A DNA stretch of 35,468 nt from Ignavibacteriales bacterium CG18_big_fil_WC_8_21_14_2_50_31_20 (GCA_002786785.1 PCUD01000045.1:100781-136248); one strand, 5' to 3'; shown: positions 1-8,519, counted from the stretch's first letter. Numbers and translations: made by a program. Notes: generated from the sequence alone by a model not told the origin.

Positions 1-65
1 CTGATAATGAAGCGTATGAATTATTATTAGCTTTTGGCGTTCCTTTTAAGAAAAAACAAGCTTAG
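1..65 (+). CDS. rplE: 50S ribosomal protein L5, C-terminal end (partial)
   Basis: Only the last 20 codons are in the window, read in frame from base 3 to the TAG at 63-65. The peptide ends in an ELLLAFGVPFKKKQA tail, which resembles the usual L5 ending (EEA-x-ELL-x-x-FGMPF). L5 binds 5S rRNA in the central protuberance of the large subunit. The position just before rpsN is the standard spc-operon order, which supports the call. The rest of the gene lies off the left edge. Confidence 0.85.
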   Translation, partial: DNEAYELLLAFGVPFKKKQA

Positions 66-78
66 GTGGTATATTTAG

Positions 79-348
79 ATGGCAAAAAAATCAATAATAG
101 CTAGAGAAGCTAAAAGAAGAAAAGTTGTGGAACAATATGCAGCTATTAGAAAAGAACTAAAAGAAAATAACGATTATGAAGCATTACAAAAACTACCTAA
201 AAATGCTTCTCCTGTTAGATTAAAAAATAGATGTACTATGACAGGAAGATCAAGAGGTTATTACAGAAAATTTGGAGTTTCAAGACTTATTTTTAGAGAA
301 ATGGCTCTTAAAGGTGAAATTCCTGGAATTAAAAAAGCCAGTTGGTAA
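79..348 (+). CDS. rpsN: 30S ribosomal protein S14, zinc-free type
   Basis: S14 binds the head of the small subunit near the 3' domain of 16S rRNA. The 89-residue protein has the long-form S14 layout: a basic N-terminus ([14 protein letters not shown]), then [19 protein letters not shown] and the C-terminal KASW. It lacks the two CxxC pairs of the short zinc-binding form (only one Cys, in RCTMTGR), so it is the zinc-independent type. An AGGTGG Shine-Dalgarno at 64-69, partly inside the rplE stop, sets the ATG at 79. It lies 13 nt after rplE and 20 nt before rpsH and is surely co-transcribed with them. Confidence 0.97.
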   Translation: MAKKSIIAREAKRRKVVEQYAAIRKELKENNDYEALQKLPKNASPVRLKNRCTMTGRSRGYYRKFGVSRLIFREMALKGEIPGIKKASW

Positions 349-368
349 AATATTAGGAGATTATAAAT

Positions 369-764
369 ATGCCAGTTACTGATCCAGTTGCTGATTTTTT
401 GACTAGAATTAGAAATGCAATAAGCGCAAAAAAAAGATTTGTAGATATACCATCTTCTAATCTAAAAGTTGGTTTAGCAGAAATTTTGAAGAAATCAAAA
501 TTTATTGTTGATTATAACATTATGGAAGATAACAAACAAAATGTGTTGCGAGTATTCCTTAAATATGTTGATGGCGAACCTTCTATTAGCGGATTAAAGA
601 GAATTAGCACTCCTGGTCTTCGAAATTATGTTGATTTTGAAAATATTCCAAGAGTGTTAAATGGTTTAGGAATAGCTATTATTTCTACTTCTAAAGGTTT
701 GTTAACTGATAAAGAAGCTAAAAAAGCCGCTATTGGTGGCGAAGTAATTTGTCACATTTGGTAA
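369..764 (+). CDS. rpsH: 30S ribosomal protein S8
   Basis: S8 is a primary 16S rRNA-binding protein of the central domain. In E. coli it is also the translational repressor of the spc operon; whether that holds here is not visible. The 131-residue length is typical. The N-terminus ([17 protein letters not shown]) and the C-terminal [22 protein letters not shown], of which the last part is the family's conserved GGE-x-x-C-x-x-W ending, are clear S8 hallmarks. A TAGGAG Shine-Dalgarno at 355-360 precedes the ATG. The gene sits between rpsN and rplF in standard order. Confidence 0.97.
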   Translation: MPVTDPVADFLTRIRNAISAKKRFVDIPSSNLKVGLAEILKKSKFIVDYNIMEDNKQNVLRVFLKYVDGEPSISGLKRISTPGLRNYVDFENIPRVLNGLGIAIISTSKGLLTDKEAKKAAIGGEVICHIW

Positions 765-786
765 AATTTTTAACGGAGAAAATTAA

Positions 787-1320
787 GTGTCAAGAATAGG
801 TAAAAATCCAGTTAATATAAAAGATATTACTTTTACTCAAAATGGTCAAACATTAAAGGTTAAAGGTAAATTAGGCGAACTTGAAATGACGGTTCATCCA
901 AATATTGCTGTTGAAGTTGATGGTGAAGAAGTTTTAGTTAAACGTGAAAACGATCAGAAAGAAAATAGAGCTTTACACGGTTTAACAAGAGCCTTAATTC
1001 AAAATATGGTTATTGGTGTTACAGAAGGTTTTGGTAAAACCTTAGATATAGTAGGTGTTGGTTATAAAGCTGAGTTACGAGAATCAAATCTGTTTCTAAA
1101 CATTGGTTATTCTCATCCAATTTATTTTATGCCACCAAAGGAAATTACTTTGGAAGTTCCAACTCCGACACAAATTAAAATAAGTGGTATCGATAAAGAA
1201 TTAGTTGGTCAGGTTGCTGCAAAAATAAGATCATTTAGAAAACCTGAACCTTATAAAGGAAAAGGAATAAAATATAGTAACGAAGTTATTGTTAAAAAAG
1301 CTGGAAAAACTGCTAAATAA
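787..1320 (+). CDS. rplF: 50S ribosomal protein L6
   Basis: L6 binds 23S rRNA near the factor-binding site below the stalk base. The 177 residues are the usual length. The start (SRIGKNPVNI) matches L6, and the C-terminal PEPYKGKGIKYSNE block is the family signature. The start codon is GTG at 787, set by a CGGAGA Shine-Dalgarno at 774-779; there is no better ATG nearby. It lies 22 nt after rpsH. Two tandem L6 folds are expected over about residues 1-80 and 85-175. Confidence 0.97.
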   Translation: MSRIGKNPVNIKDITFTQNGQTLKVKGKLGELEMTVHPNIAVEVDGEEVLVKRENDQKENRALHGLTRALIQNMVIGVTEGFGKTLDIVGVGYKAELRESNLFLNIGYSHPIYFMPPKEITLEVPTPTQIKISGIDKELVGQVAAKIRSFRKPEPYKGKGIKYSNEVIVKKAGKTAK

Positions 1321-1349
1321 TTTATTAAGGTAAGAGATTAGAGTTAAAT

Positions 1350-1715
1350 ATGTTAAAGAGAATTAAACAACGCAAAGAAAGAAAAATTAAAAGAGTTAGA
1401 AAGAATCTTTTTGGAACTCAGGAAAGACCACGTTTAACAGTATTTAAGAGTTTGAATCATATTTATGCTCAAATTATTGATGATACTCAAGGTAAAACTT
1501 TAGCTGCCGCGTCTACTTTATCAAAAGAAATTGTTGATGAAATAGCTAATGCTAAAACTAATATTGAAAAAAGTAAAATAGTTGGTAATTTAATAGCTAA
1601 AAATGCTATAGAAAATAAGATTGAAAAAGTTGTTTTTGATCGTGGAATTAATAAATATCATGGTCGTGTGCAGGCTATTGCCGAAGGTGCACGTGAAGGT
1701 GGATTGAAGTTTTAA
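1350..1715 (+). CDS. rplR: 50S ribosomal protein L18
   Basis: L18 binds 5S rRNA with L5 and helps dock it to 23S rRNA. The 121-residue protein has the basic N-terminus expected of the family, then [20 protein letters not shown], and the C-terminal FDRG[22 protein letters not shown] block typical of L18. The ATG at 1350 follows purine-rich TAAGAGATTAGAG (1331-1343), a rather loose ribosome-binding region. The stop at 1713-1715 is only 4 nt before the mature 5' end of a tRNA gene, an unusual junction for this operon. Confidence 0.97.
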   Translation: MLKRIKQRKERKIKRVRKNLFGTQERPRLTVFKSLNHIYAQIIDDTQGKTLAAASTLSKEIVDEIANAKTNIEKSKIVGNLIAKNAIENKIEKVVFDRGINKYHGRVQAIAEGAREGGLKF

Positions 1716-1719
1716 TATT

Positions 1720-1790
1720 AGTCCCATGGTGTAATGGTAGCACATCAGTTTTTGGAGCTGAGAGTTTTGGTTCAAATCCAGGTGGGACTG
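1720..1790 (+). tRNA. tRNA-Gln (anticodon TTG)
   Basis: A 71-nt cloverleaf can be folded by eye. The acceptor stem is AGTCCCA (1720-1726) with TGGGACT (1783-1789), 7 of 7 pairs, with discriminator G at 1790. The D arm is GTG/CAC around a loop containing GG. The anticodon stem is TCAGT/GCTGA with loop TTTTGGA, giving anticodon TTG, which reads CAA (and probably CAG) glutamine codons. The T arm is TTTGG-TTCAAAT-CCAGG. CCA is not encoded (GCAA follows). It lies between rplR and rpsE on the same strand, so it must be cut out of the ribosomal-protein mRNA or have an internal promoter; none is evident in the 4-nt gap upstream. Confidence 0.93.
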
Positions 1791-1821
1791 CAAAAAAAAT
1801 ATGTAATTATTGGAGATAAAA

Positions 1822-2328
1822 TTGAAGCCAAAAAAAGTACAAAATACAGATGGATTAAAAGAAAAAGTTGTACACATTAACCGTGTTGCAAAAGTGGTTA
1901 AAGGTGGTAGAAGATTTAGTTTTAATGCAATTGTGGTTGTTGGTGATGGTAAAGGTACTGTTGGTGTTGGTCTTGGTAAAGCTAACGAAGTTACTGATGC
2001 AATATCAAAAGGAATAGATGATGCTAAGAAAAATGTAAAATCTGTAACTTTAGTTAAAGGAACAATCCCTCATCAAATTATTGGAAAATATGGTGCTGGT
2101 AAAGTATTATTAAAACCTGCTTCTCCTGGTACTGGTGTTATAGCTGGTGGTGGAGTTCGTGCAGTTCTTGAATCAGCTGGAGTTGAAAATATATTAACTA
2201 AATCATTGGGTTCAAGTAACCCGCATAATCAAGTAAAAGCTACATTAAATGGATTATTAGATTTAATTGATGCTAATAAAATGGCTGCAAAACGTGGTAT
2301 GGCAGTTGAAGAATTGTTTAACGCCTAA
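1822..2328 (+). CDS. rpsE: 30S ribosomal protein S5
   Basis: S5 lies at the mRNA entry side of the small subunit and affects decoding fidelity. The protein has the N-terminal double-stranded RNA-binding S5 domain ([20 protein letters not shown], then [17 protein letters not shown]) and the C-terminal domain ([29 protein letters not shown]). I place the start at TTG 1822, giving 168 residues starting MKPKK. The GGAG at 1812-1815 is then a Shine-Dalgarno six bases upstream. An in-frame TTG at 1810 would add four residues, but it overlaps that Shine-Dalgarno and is probably not used. The gene begins 31 nt after the tRNA-Gln. Confidence 0.96.
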   Translation: MKPKKVQNTDGLKEKVVHINRVAKVVKGGRRFSFNAIVVVGDGKGTVGVGLGKANEVTDAISKGIDDAKKNVKSVTLVKGTIPHQIIGKYGAGKVLLKPASPGTGVIAGGGVRAVLESAGVENILTKSLGSSNPHNQVKATLNGLLDLIDANKMAAKRGMAVEELFNA

Positions 2329-2340
2329 TTGAGGAACGGA

Positions 2341-2529
2341 ATGGCTAAGAAATTAAACATTACACAAACTAAAAGTGTTATTGATAGACCTAAAACTCAA
2401 AAATTGACTATTGAGGCTTTAGGTTTAGGAAGACCAAATTATAGTATAATTCATAACGATACTCCTCAAATTAGAGGAATGATAAATAAAGTATCGCATT
2501 TATTAAAAGTTGAAGAAATTGAAGAGTAG
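2341..2529 (+). CDS. rpmD: 50S ribosomal protein L30
   Basis: L30 is a small large-subunit protein. The 62-residue product begins [14 protein letters not shown] and contains [13 protein letters not shown] and [21 protein letters not shown], the L30 signature (GL-x-x-x-x-x-x-x-x-D-x-P-x-x-RGM). The start is ATG 2341, preceded by GAGG at 2331-2334. An in-frame TTG at 2329 would swallow that Shine-Dalgarno and is unlikely. It lies 12 nt after rpsE and is followed by rplO after 8 nt. Confidence 0.96.
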   Translation: MAKKLNITQTKSVIDRPKTQKLTIEALGLGRPNYSIIHNDTPQIRGMINKVSHLLKVEEIEE

Positions 2530-2537
2530 GCAATTGC

Positions 2538-3002
2538 ATGGATATTCTAAGTAATCTTAAAGCCGCTGATGGCGCAACAAAAAATAGAAAACGAATTGCT
2601 CGTGGTGAAGGATCTGGACGTGGCGGTACTGCTACAAAAGGTTCTAACGGTCAAAAATCAAGATCTGGTTATAAATACCGTGCTTGGTTTGAAGGTGGAC
2701 AGATGCCTTTACAACGCCGTGTACCAAAAAGAGGTTTTACAAGCCCCTTTAAAATATATTATCAAGTTGTTAATGTTAGCGATATTCAAAAACTTGTAGA
2801 TGATAAAAAAGTTCTTGATGGTATAATAAATGATGTTGTTCTTTATAAAAATGGAGTAATATCTAAAGGTGGTGCTCCATTTAAAGTTCTTGGAATGGGT
2901 GAGATATCTGTTAAAGTTGAAGTTAATGCTCATCGTTTTAGTAATTCTGCAAAAGAAAAAATTGAAGCTGCTGGCGGAACAATTAAAGAGATTAAAGGAT
3001 AA
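2538..3002 (+). CDS. rplO: 50S ribosomal protein L15
   Basis: L15 is a late-assembly 23S rRNA-binding protein. The glycine- and arginine-rich N-terminus (KRIARGEGSGRGGTATKGSNGQ) and the FEGGQMPLQRRVPKRGF block are diagnostic. The 154-residue length is close to the usual 145-150. The start ATG at 2538 has AGTAGG just upstream, overlapping the rpmD stop. The stop TAA at 3000-3002 shares its last base with the secY ATG (TAATG), which suggests translational coupling. Confidence 0.97.
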   Translation: MDILSNLKAADGATKNRKRIARGEGSGRGGTATKGSNGQKSRSGYKYRAWFEGGQMPLQRRVPKRGFTSPFKIYYQVVNVSDIQKLVDDKKVLDGIINDVVLYKNGVISKGGAPFKVLGMGEISVKVEVNAHRFSNSAKEKIEAAGGTIKEIKG

Positions 3003-4351
3003 TGGGAAAATTACAAGACACTTTCAGAAATATTTTCAAAATTCATGAGTTAAGACAAAGAATACTTTACACATTAGCTTTGCTTGTTGTTGTAAGACTT
3101 GGAGCTCATATTACTTTGCCTGGTATTGATTCTTATTTATTATCAGAAGCTATGGCTAATAAAACTTCTGATAATTTATTAGGACTTTATGATTTATTTG
3201 CTGGCGGTGCTTTTAGTAATGCAGCAATATTTGCTCTTGGAATTATGCCGTATATTAGTGCTTCTATTATTATTCAACTTGGTGGCGCTATTATTCCTTA
3301 TTTCCAAAAATTGCAAAGAGAAGGTGAAGAAGGTAGAAAAAAGATTACTCAATTAACACGTTATGGAACTGTTATTATTTCTTTGTTTCAGTCAATTGGT
3401 GTTGTTACTGGTGTAATTATGAATTTATCGTATAATGGAGTATCTGTTGTACCAGTTGAAGTTCAAGGTTTTGGTTTTGTATTTACCTCAGTAGCTATTC
3501 TGGTTGCTGGTACTGTATTTATGATGTGGATTGGTGAGCAAATTACGGATAAAGGAATTGGAAATGGTATTTCACTCATTATTTTTATTGGCATCATAAA
3601 TAGATTACCTTTTGCACTTCTTGATGAATATCGGTTAATTGCAGCTGGCACTCGTAACATTGTTATTGAAGTTATAATTTTAGCTTTGATGGTCTTAATT
3701 ATTGCAGGAATTGTTTTAGTTACTCAAGGAACTAGAAGAATACCCGTTCAATATGCAAAAAGAGTAGTTGGTAGGAAAGTTTATGGTGGAGTTACTCAAT
3801 ATATTCCTCTAAAAGTAAATACGGCTGGTGTAATGCCAATTATTTTTGCTCAAGCAATTATGTTTATTCCTAGTACTGTGTTGTCATTTTTCCCAGATAA
3901 TGAATTTGTTTCAAACGTAGCAGGATATTTTGATTACACATCCTTTACTTATTCTTTTATTTATGCATTGATGATTGTTTTCTTTACATATTTTTATACG
4001 GCAATTGCATTTAATCCTCAAGATGTTGCAGAAAATATGAAAAAACAAGGTGGATTTGTTCCAGGAATTAGACCAGGAAAGCATACATCTGAGTTTATTG
4101 ACAACATTTTGACAAAAATTACTTTGCCAGGATCCATATTTTTGGCTATCATTGCTATTCTTCCAGCATTTATTTCTAGATTAGGAGTATCTGGAAGTTT
4201 TGCTCAGTTTTTTGGTGGTACAAGTTTACTAATTATGGTTGGTGTTGCTTTAGATACTTTGCAACAAATAGAATCTCACTTATTGATGCGTCATTATGAT
4301 GGATTTATGAAATCAGGTAAGATGAAAGGCCGAAAAGGCGGTGGTATTTAA
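3002..4351 (+). CDS. secY: Protein translocase subunit SecY
   Basis: SecY is the channel-forming core of the SecYEG translocon in the inner membrane and works with SecA, encoded at 28770-31820. The 449 residues fit the family's ten transmembrane helices. Visible hallmarks are the N-terminal KIHELRQRILYTLALLVVVR, the plug and TM2 region GLYDLFAGGAFSNAAIFALG with IMPYISASIIIQL, the cytoplasmic loop GTRRIPVQYAKRVVG, and the PQDVAENMKKQGGFVPGIRPG loop that contacts the ribosome and SecA. It overlaps the rplO stop by one base and abuts map. adk, often found here in other phyla, is absent. Confidence 0.98.
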   Translation: MGKLQDTFRNIFKIHELRQRILYTLALLVVVRLGAHITLPGIDSYLLSEAMANKTSDNLLGLYDLFAGGAFSNAAIFALGIMPYISASIIIQLGGAIIPYFQKLQREGEEGRKKITQLTRYGTVIISLFQSIGVVTGVIMNLSYNGVSVVPVEVQGFGFVFTSVAILVAGTVFMMWIGEQITDKGIGNGISLIIFIGIINRLPFALLDEYRLIAAGTRNIVIEVIILALMVLIIAGIVLVTQGTRRIPVQYAKRVVGRKVYGGVTQYIPLKVNTAGVMPIIFAQAIMFIPSTVLSFFPDNEFVSNVAGYFDYTSFTYSFIYALMIVFFTYFYTAIAFNPQDVAENMKKQGGFVPGIRPGKHTSEFIDNILTKITLPGSIFLAIIAILPAFISRLGVSGSFAQFFGGTSLLIMVGVALDTLQQIESHLLMRHYDGFMKSGKMKGRKGGGI

Positions 4352-5113
4352 TTGATCTTAATAAAATCAAAAACTGAAATTGATTTTATTCGTGCAAGTA
4401 ATAAAATTGTTGCTGAAACTCTAAAGTTAGTAAAACATCATACAAAACCAGGAGTTAGTACATTAGAGTTAGATCAAATTGCTGAAGATTGGATTAGAAG
4501 TAATGGAGGAGTTCCTGCTTTTAAAGGTTATAAACAATATGGTACTATAGATTTTCCAGGTACAATTTGTGCATCTATAGATGAAGAGGTTGTTCATGGA
4601 ATACCAGGAAATAGGATACTTAAAGAAGGTGAAATATTTTCTGTTGATATTGGTGTTCTTAAAAATAATTATTATGGTGATGCAGCTATTTCAATTGCTG
4701 TAGGTGAAATATCTGAAGAGAAAAAGCTTTTAATGAAAGTTACTGAAGAATCATTATACAAAGGAATTGAAGTTGCAGTTGCTAATAATAGAATTGGAGA
4801 TATTGGTGCAGCAGTGCAACAATATGTAGAAAGTTTTGGTTTTTCTGTTGTACGAGATTTGTGTGGACATGGTGTTGGAAGAAAACTACACGAAGATCCA
4901 CAAATTCCCAATTATGGTAAAAAAGGAACCGGAGCTTTAATTAAAAATGGTATGACAATAGCAATTGAGCCAATGGTTAATATTGGTACTTATAAGGTAA
5001 ATGTTGCTGATGATGGATGGACTGTTTATACAGCTGATAGAATGCCATCGGCACATTTTGAACATACAATTGCAATTATAAATGGTAAACCAGAAATATT
5101 ATCGGTTAGTTAA
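4352..5113 (+). CDS. map: Type I methionine aminopeptidase
   Basis: This cytoplasmic metalloenzyme removes the initiator methionine from nascent proteins. The 253 residues match the short type I form without an N-terminal extension. All five metal ligands can be placed: D99 (VDIG), D110 (YGDAA), H173 (CGHGVGR), E206 (AIEPM) and E237 (HFEHT). The start is TTG 4352, directly after the secY stop; the GGCGGTGG run at the secY end can serve as the Shine-Dalgarno. Its place between secY and infA is common in Bacteroidetes-related genomes and couples N-terminal processing with translation genes. Confidence 0.96.
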   Translation: MILIKSKTEIDFIRASNKIVAETLKLVKHHTKPGVSTLELDQIAEDWIRSNGGVPAFKGYKQYGTIDFPGTICASIDEEVVHGIPGNRILKEGEIFSVDIGVLKNNYYGDAAISIAVGEISEEKKLLMKVTEESLYKGIEVAVANNRIGDIGAAVQQYVESFGFSVVRDLCGHGVGRKLHEDPQIPNYGKKGTGALIKNGMTIAIEPMVNIGTYKVNVADDGWTVYTADRMPSAHFEHTIAIINGKPEILSVS

Positions 5114-5118
5114 AATAT

Positions 5119-5337
5119 ATGGCAAAACAAGGTCCAATAAAAATTGATGGTATTGTGACAGAAACATTACCTAACGCAAATTTCAAAGTAAAATTTGATA
5201 ATGGCCATGAGATATTAGCGCATATTTCTGGAAAAATGAGAATGCATTTTATTAAAATTTTAGTTGGTGATAAAGTAGCTATTGAATTATCACCTTATGA
5301 TTTGAATAAAGGTAGAATTACCTACCGATATAAATAG
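5119..5337 (+). CDS. infA: Translation initiation factor IF-1
   Basis: IF-1 occupies the ribosomal A site during initiation and stimulates IF-2 and IF-3. The 72-residue single OB-fold protein shows the family blocks [40 protein letters not shown] and [15 protein letters not shown], and its length is exactly typical. It starts 5 nt after map, so its own ribosome-binding site is weak and it may depend on coupling. rpmJ follows after 12 nt, the usual infA-rpmJ-rpsM order. Confidence 0.98.
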   Translation: MAKQGPIKIDGIVTETLPNANFKVKFDNGHEILAHISGKMRMHFIKILVGDKVAIELSPYDLNKGRITYRYK

Positions 5338-5349
5338 TTGGAGATAGAG

Positions 5350-5463
5350 ATGAAAGTAAGTGCATCTGTTAAGAAAATATGTGAACATTGTAAAATAATT
5401 AAACGCCACGGTGTTGTTCGTGTGATTTGTAAAAATGCAAAGCACAAACAACGTCAGGGTTAA
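5350..5463 (+). CDS. rpmJ: 50S ribosomal protein L36, zinc-binding type
   Basis: This short gene encodes 37 residues beginning [20 protein letters not shown] and ending [10 protein letters not shown], which is unmistakably L36. The zinc ligands C11, C14, C27 and H32 are all present, so this is the C+ form. L36 binds 23S rRNA near the peptidyl-transferase region. The ATG at 5350 is set by a TTGGAG Shine-Dalgarno at 5337-5342, overlapping the infA stop. rpsM follows 17 nt downstream. Confidence 0.97.
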   Translation: MKVSASVKKICEHCKIIKRHGVVRVICKNAKHKQRQG

Positions 5464-5480
5464 TTTAGGAGGTAATTAGT

Positions 5481-5858
5481 TTGGCTCGTATCGCAGGAAT
5501 CGATTTACCAAAACAGAAAAAAGTATATATTGGTTTAACCTATATATACGGAATTGGTCAGTTTACAGCTAGAGAAATTCTTAAATCAGCAAATATAAAT
5601 GCTGAAAAGAAAATTTCTGAATTGACTGAGGAAGAAGTTGCAGCAATTCGTTCTATTATGACTTCTGAATATAAAGTAGAAGGTGCTTTAAGAAGTGAAG
5701 TTCAACAAAATATTAAACGTCTTATGGATATTGGTGCATACCGTGGATTAAGACATCGTAAAGGTTTGCCTGTTAGAGGTCAAAGAACTAAAACTAATGC
5801 GCGAACAAGAAAAGGTAGAAAAAATACTGTAGCAGGTAAAAAGAAAACTACCAAATAA
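5481..5858 (+). CDS. rpsM: 30S ribosomal protein S13
   Basis: S13 lies in the head of the small subunit, contacts the P-site tRNA and forms bridges to the large subunit. The 125 residues include the N-terminal [20 protein letters not shown], the helix-two-turn-helix region with YGIG, and the C-terminal [20 protein letters not shown] block followed by a basic tail. The start codon is TTG at 5481 behind a perfect AGGAGGT Shine-Dalgarno (5467-5473), so the non-ATG start is well supported. It is the first small-subunit gene of the alpha-operon part. Confidence 0.97.
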   Translation: MARIAGIDLPKQKKVYIGLTYIYGIGQFTAREILKSANINAEKKISELTEEEVAAIRSIMTSEYKVEGALRSEVQQNIKRLMDIGAYRGLRHRKGLPVRGQRTKTNARTRKGRKNTVAGKKKTTK

Positions 5859-5889
5859 TTATTATTAGGTAATTAAAGGAGTAAAAGTT

Positions 5890-6276
5890 TTGGCTAAAGT
5901 TGTTAGGAAAACTAAAAAGAAAGTTCATATTGATGCTGTAGGCGTGGCACATATAAAAGCCACTTTCAATAATATTATTGTTACTTTAACAGATGTATAT
6001 GGAAATGCTATATCTTGGTCGTCTGCTGGTAAAAACGGTTTTAAAGGATCAAGAAAAAACACACCATTTGCAGCTCAAGTATCTGCTGAAAATGCTGCTA
6101 AAGAAGCTTATGCTTTAGGATTACGCAGAGTAGATGTATTTGTAAAAGGTCCTGGTTCTGGTAGAGAAGCAGCTGTTAGAGCATTAAATACTGCAGGTTT
6201 ACAGATATTATCAATTAAAGATATTACACCTATACCTCACAATGGTTGTAGGCCACCCAAAAGAAGAAGAGTATAA
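5890..6276 (+). CDS. rpsK: 30S ribosomal protein S11
   Basis: S11 lies on the platform of the 30S subunit near the E site. The 128-residue protein contains [50 protein letters not shown] and the C-terminal [17 protein letters not shown], all family hallmarks. The start is TTG at 5890 with AAAGGAG (5875-5881) upstream, the second TTG start in a row in this operon. It lies 31 nt after rpsM and 13 nt before rpsD. Confidence 0.97.
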   Translation: MAKVVRKTKKKVHIDAVGVAHIKATFNNIIVTLTDVYGNAISWSSAGKNGFKGSRKNTPFAAQVSAENAAKEAYALGLRRVDVFVKGPGSGREAAVRALNTAGLQILSIKDITPIPHNGCRPPKRRRV

Positions 6277-6289
6277 AGGGAGAGATTAG

Positions 6290-6916
6290 ATGGCTAGATA
6301 TACAGGCCCAAGCTGCAAGTTGTGCAGAAGAGAAAAACAAAAATTATTTTTGAAAGGTTCAAAATGTCTTTCACAAAGTTGTCCATTAGAAACTAAAAAT
6401 TACATTCCTGGTCAACATGGTTTAAGTAGAAGAGTTAAGTTTTCTGAATATGGTGTTCAGCTACGAGAAAAACAAAAAGTTAAAAGAATGTATGGTTTAT
6501 TAGAATCTCAATTCCATTCTTACTTTGTTACTGCTAATAAACAAAAAGGTGTAACAGGCGAAAACTTAATTAAGTTATTAGAAAGTAGATTAGATAACGT
6601 TATATATAGATTTGGATTTGCTCCTTCACGTAAATCTGCAAGACAACTACTTTTGCATCGTCATTTTTTAATAAATGGGAAAGTTGTTAATATACCTTCA
6701 TATTTATTAAAACCAGGTGATGTTGTTTCTGTTAAAGAAAAAAGTAAAAAATTAGATATTATTCACAACACGTTAAGAAGAACAAAAGATTCTGTTTATG
6801 AATGGTTGATTGTTGATAAAGCAACATTAACAGGCACTTTTAATCAAGTTCCTGCTAGAGATCAAATTCCTTTAGTTGCCAACGAACAGCTTATTGTTGA
6901 ATTGTACTCTAAATAA
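6290..6916 (+). CDS. rpsD: 30S ribosomal protein S4, zinc-binding type
   Basis: S4 is a primary 16S rRNA-binding protein and, in E. coli, the repressor of the alpha operon. The 208 residues include an N-terminal zinc module with C9, C12, C26 and C31, the GQHG motif (residues 41-44), and a central S4 RNA-binding domain (LESRLDNVIYRFGFAPSRKS, then a QLL-x-HRHFLINGK segment). The Shine-Dalgarno AGGGAGA (6277-6283) precedes the ATG at 6290. It stands between rpsK and rpoA in standard order. I cannot see an mRNA pseudoknot for S4 autoregulation. Confidence 0.97.
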   Translation: MARYTGPSCKLCRREKQKLFLKGSKCLSQSCPLETKNYIPGQHGLSRRVKFSEYGVQLREKQKVKRMYGLLESQFHSYFVTANKQKGVTGENLIKLLESRLDNVIYRFGFAPSRKSARQLLLHRHFLINGKVVNIPSYLLKPGDVVSVKEKSKKLDIIHNTLRRTKDSVYEWLIVDKATLTGTFNQVPARDQIPLVANEQLIVELYSK

Positions 6917-6941
6917 AAATTAAATTAAGAAGAGGAATTAG

Positions 6942-7937
6942 ATGAGTTATCCGTTCATTAAAATGCCGGAAAATGTTAAATTAGAAGAATCATCTTCAAC
7001 AACTAACTCTGGTAGATTTGTAGTTCAACCATTGGAAAGAGGTTTTGGTGTTACACTTGGCAATGCTTTTAGAAGAATTTTGTTATCTTCTATTGCTGGT
7101 GCAGCTATTACTGCTATTAAAATTGATGGTGTTTTACACGAATTTTCAAGTGTTCCAGGCGTTTCTGAAGATGTTACAGAAATAATTCTTAACCTTAAAA
7201 AAGTTAGAATTAGAATTCTAAATAGCAAAACAACAAAGATGGAATTATCTTTAAGTGGTGCTCAAACATTTACAGCAAAAAATTTACAAGATCAATGCCC
7301 AGATATTGAAGTGCTTAATCCTGATTTACATATTGCTACTTTGAATGAAACAGCAAAATTAAATATGGAAATTAGATTTGGTTTTGGTAAAGGATATGTT
7401 GCATCTGTTGATCAAAATATTTCTGATAAAACAATTGGCTTAATTGCTATCGATTCAATATATACTCCTTTAACTAAAGTTACTTACGACATAAAAAATG
7501 TTAGAATTGGAGAAAGTAACGATTATGAGCAGTTAAGTTTGGAAATTCACACAGATGGTTCAATTACACCTGAAGATGCATTATCCAATGCTGGTCAAAT
7601 TTTGCGTGATCATATTAACTTGTTTATAAATTTTGATTTGGAACAAGAAGAGCAAACTGTTGAACCAGAAATTGACCATGAAACTGAAAGAATTAGAAAA
7701 ATTCTTATAACAAGCGTTGATGACCTAGAGCTAAGTGTTAGATCTCACAATTGTTTAAAAGGTGCTGATATTAAAACTCTTGGTGATTTAGTACGAAAAG
7801 ATGAAACTGAAATGTTAAAATTTAGAAATTTTGGTCGTAAATCACTTTCTGAATTAACTGAAATTGTGGAAAATTATGGTCTTGACTTTGGGATGGACGT
7901 TGATAAATATATAAATTACGGTAAAGAAAACACTTAA
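6942..7937 (+). CDS. rpoA: RNA polymerase alpha subunit
   Basis: Alpha dimerises to nucleate core RNA polymerase assembly, and its C-terminal domain contacts promoter UP elements and activators. The 331-residue protein has the N-terminal domain (residues about 1-235, with PLERGFGVTLGNAFRRILLSS), an acidic linker, and an intact C-terminal domain (about 246-325; ELSVRSHNCLKGADIKTLGD, FRNFGRKSLSELTE). The Shine-Dalgarno AAGAGGA precedes the ATG at 6942. The partner sigma factor is encoded at 12565-13419. The gene lies 25 nt after rpsD and 21 nt before rplQ. Confidence 0.98.
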   Translation: MSYPFIKMPENVKLEESSSTTNSGRFVVQPLERGFGVTLGNAFRRILLSSIAGAAITAIKIDGVLHEFSSVPGVSEDVTEIILNLKKVRIRILNSKTTKMELSLSGAQTFTAKNLQDQCPDIEVLNPDLHIATLNETAKLNMEIRFGFGKGYVASVDQNISDKTIGLIAIDSIYTPLTKVTYDIKNVRIGESNDYEQLSLEIHTDGSITPEDALSNAGQILRDHINLFINFDLEQEEQTVEPEIDHETERIRKILITSVDDLELSVRSHNCLKGADIKTLGDLVRKDETEMLKFRNFGRKSLSELTEIVENYGLDFGMDVDKYINYGKENT

Positions 7938-7958
7938 AATATTTGAAAAGGTTGTATC

Positions 7959-8519
7959 ATGAGACACAGAGTACGAGGACGTAAATTAAATAGAACAGCA
8001 TCGCATCGTTTAGCTACTTTTAGAACGTTGGCTACTGCATTATTTAGAGAAAAGAAGATTAAAACTACTATTTCAAAAGCAAAGGAATTGAGATGTTTTG
8101 CTGAACCATTAATTTCAAAAGCAAAAACAGATACTGTAGCTAATAGAAGATTAGTGGCAAGACACATTCAGGATAAAGATGTGTTGAAAGAATTATTTAG
8201 TGAAATTATACCAAAAATTGGTGATAGACCTGGTGGATATACTAGAATTGTTAAATTGGGTCAACGCCGTGGTGATGCTGCTGAAATGGCTATTATTGAA
8301 TTAGTTGATTATAACGATGTTAATTCAAAAGTAAAATCTCCAAAAGTAAAAATTAAAAAAGAATCTATCCAAGAAGCTCAAGTTATAGAGGAAACTTCAG
8401 TAGAGAAAGTTCCTGAAGTTGAAGACGCTACTAACGAAGAAGTTAAAGCTGAAGAATCTTTTGAAGAAGAAGTGAAAACTGAAGAAAATAGCTCTTCCGA
8501 TAAAAAAGAAGATAAATAA
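7959..8519 (+). CDS. rplQ: 50S ribosomal protein L17 with acidic C-terminal extension
   Basis: L17 lies near the polypeptide exit tunnel on the outer face of the large subunit. Residues 1 to about 118 are canonical (MRHRVRGRKLNRTASHR at the start; GDRPGGYTRIVKLGQRRGD and AEMAIIELVDY at the end). A tail of about 68 residues follows. It begins with a short lysine-rich stretch (KVKSPKVKIKKE) and is then dominated by Glu, Lys, Val and Ser, probably disordered. L17 is usually about 115-130 residues; tails of this kind occur in Bacteroidetes-related species. The gene ends the alpha operon, and a terminator follows 21 nt after the stop. Confidence 0.95.
   Translation: MRHRVRGRKLNRTASHRLATFRTLATALFREKKIKTTISKAKELRCFAEPLISKAKTDTVANRRLVARHIQDKDVLKELFSEIIPKIGDRPGGYTRIVKLGQRRGDAAEMAIIELVDYNDVNSKVKSPKVKIKKESIQEAQVIEETSVEKVPEVEDATNEEVKAEESFEEEVKTEENSSSDKKEDK

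Noticed and set aside
1590-1877. Minus-strand open frame of 95 codons across rplR, the tRNA and rpsE
   Set aside because: It lies antisense to two certain genes and a tRNA, has low-complexity F/N-rich sequence and no family resemblance.
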